From contig NZ_CP056032.1 in assembly GCF_013375035.1 (NCBI RefSeq), positions 1,100,001 to 1,164,000 of the forward strand: a stretch of DNA of 64,000 nucleotides. Direction: 5' to 3'. The stretch is from Spirosoma sp. KUDC1026 (GTDB lineage Bacteria; Bacteroidota; Bacteroidia; Cytophagales; Spirosomataceae). The translations under genes and the position numbers were made by a program. The notes beneath the pieces are model-generated. The model saw nothing but the letters and a program-made list of their open reading frames with translations. It searched no databases and had not been told where the DNA came from. Position 1 is the stretch's first letter; each line of letters opens with the position of its first letter. This document shows, piece after piece, positions 63,866-64,000 of this stretch.

Positions 63866-64000
63866 AGTAGGTATGGAAGCCGTTTTGTATCTGTTTTTGA
63901 ATAAAAACTAACTAATGGCGGGCTTCCGTGGCTAATAGGACTAAGTGCTTTTACCTAAGTCACTCATGTAGAATACTAGGCTAGATAGGACATATTGAAT
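63866..64000. other. Intergenic end region
   Basis: 135 bp upstream of the OstA-like gene. GGAAGCC and GGCTTCC form a loose inverted pair (63879-63925 region). I see no complete gene or clear TAnnTTTG box for the minus-strand gene. Confidence 0.4.

Overview
The window is a chromosomal segment of a Bacteroidota bacterium, most likely a Cytophagales member of the Spirosomaceae type. The evidence is a PorV-type secretion porin and the gliding lipoprotein GldH, a crtI-crtB carotenoid pair, a TonB-dependent receptor with a carboxypeptidase-regulatory N-terminal domain, paired OmpH/Skp genes next to bamA, DUF3467 next to rpsL, and promoters of the Bacteroidota form TTTG-N19-TAnnTTTG. Genus cannot be proved from the window alone. 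Base composition is close to even, genes are densely packed, and most carry housekeeping or envelope functions.

Layout. 1-7.5 kb (+): the end of porV, an M16-like protein without its zinc motif, plsY, an M20 dipeptidase, a DUF1207-like outer-membrane protein and purB. 7.5-15.4 kb (-): proC, a TlpA-like thioredoxin, gatB, crtB, crtI, an ECF sigma factor and kdsD. 15.5-20.5 kb (+): recQ, purD and ricT. 20.5-23.3 kb (-): a small plug-like protein, a BlaR1-like M56 protease and a BlaI repressor, with a double operator upstream of blaI. 23.4-29.3 kb: gldH, a PAP2 phosphatase, a DUF4293 protein (-), mnmD, a thioredoxin-fold protein, an M13 peptidase and a lipoprotein. 29.4-46.6 kb (+) is the translation/transcription block: tRNA-Tyr, -Gly, -Thr, tuf, tRNA-Trp, secE, nusG, rplKAJL, rpoBC, then a MNT/HEPN toxin-antitoxin pair whose HEPN gene is split by an IS3-family insertion, then DUF3467, rpsL and rpsG. 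46.7-54.3 kb: an aldose-epimerase-like gene, then (-) an Ig/cadherin-like exported protein, two ompH/skp genes, bamA and uppS. 54.5-59.6 kb (+): a fasciclin lipoprotein, a double FKBP lipoprotein and a TonB-dependent receptor. 59.7-64 kb (-): an SDR dehydrogenase, a YjjG-type phosphatase, an exported TPR protein with a Ppx/GppA-like domain, and an OstA/LptA-like protein.

How the parts work together. uppS, bamA and the two skp genes supply the lipid carrier and the outer-membrane protein insertion route. kdsD and the OstA-like protein belong to lipopolysaccharide synthesis and transport. porV and gldH belong to type IX secretion and gliding. The large ribosomal/RNA-polymerase block is punctuated by terminators and leader hairpins that look like internal control points.

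Points most worth a second look: the HEPN toxin gene interrupted just before its RX4HXY motif, with a 6-bp duplication of the target; two identical dyads upstream of blaI overlapping an apparently leaderless promoter; an exported Ppx/GppA-like domain that has lost both conserved phosphate-loop aspartates; plug-like sequence both at the C-terminus of the BlaR1-like protein and in the small gene beside it; and a recurrent class of low-complexity, self-complementary spacers between genes and between tRNAs.
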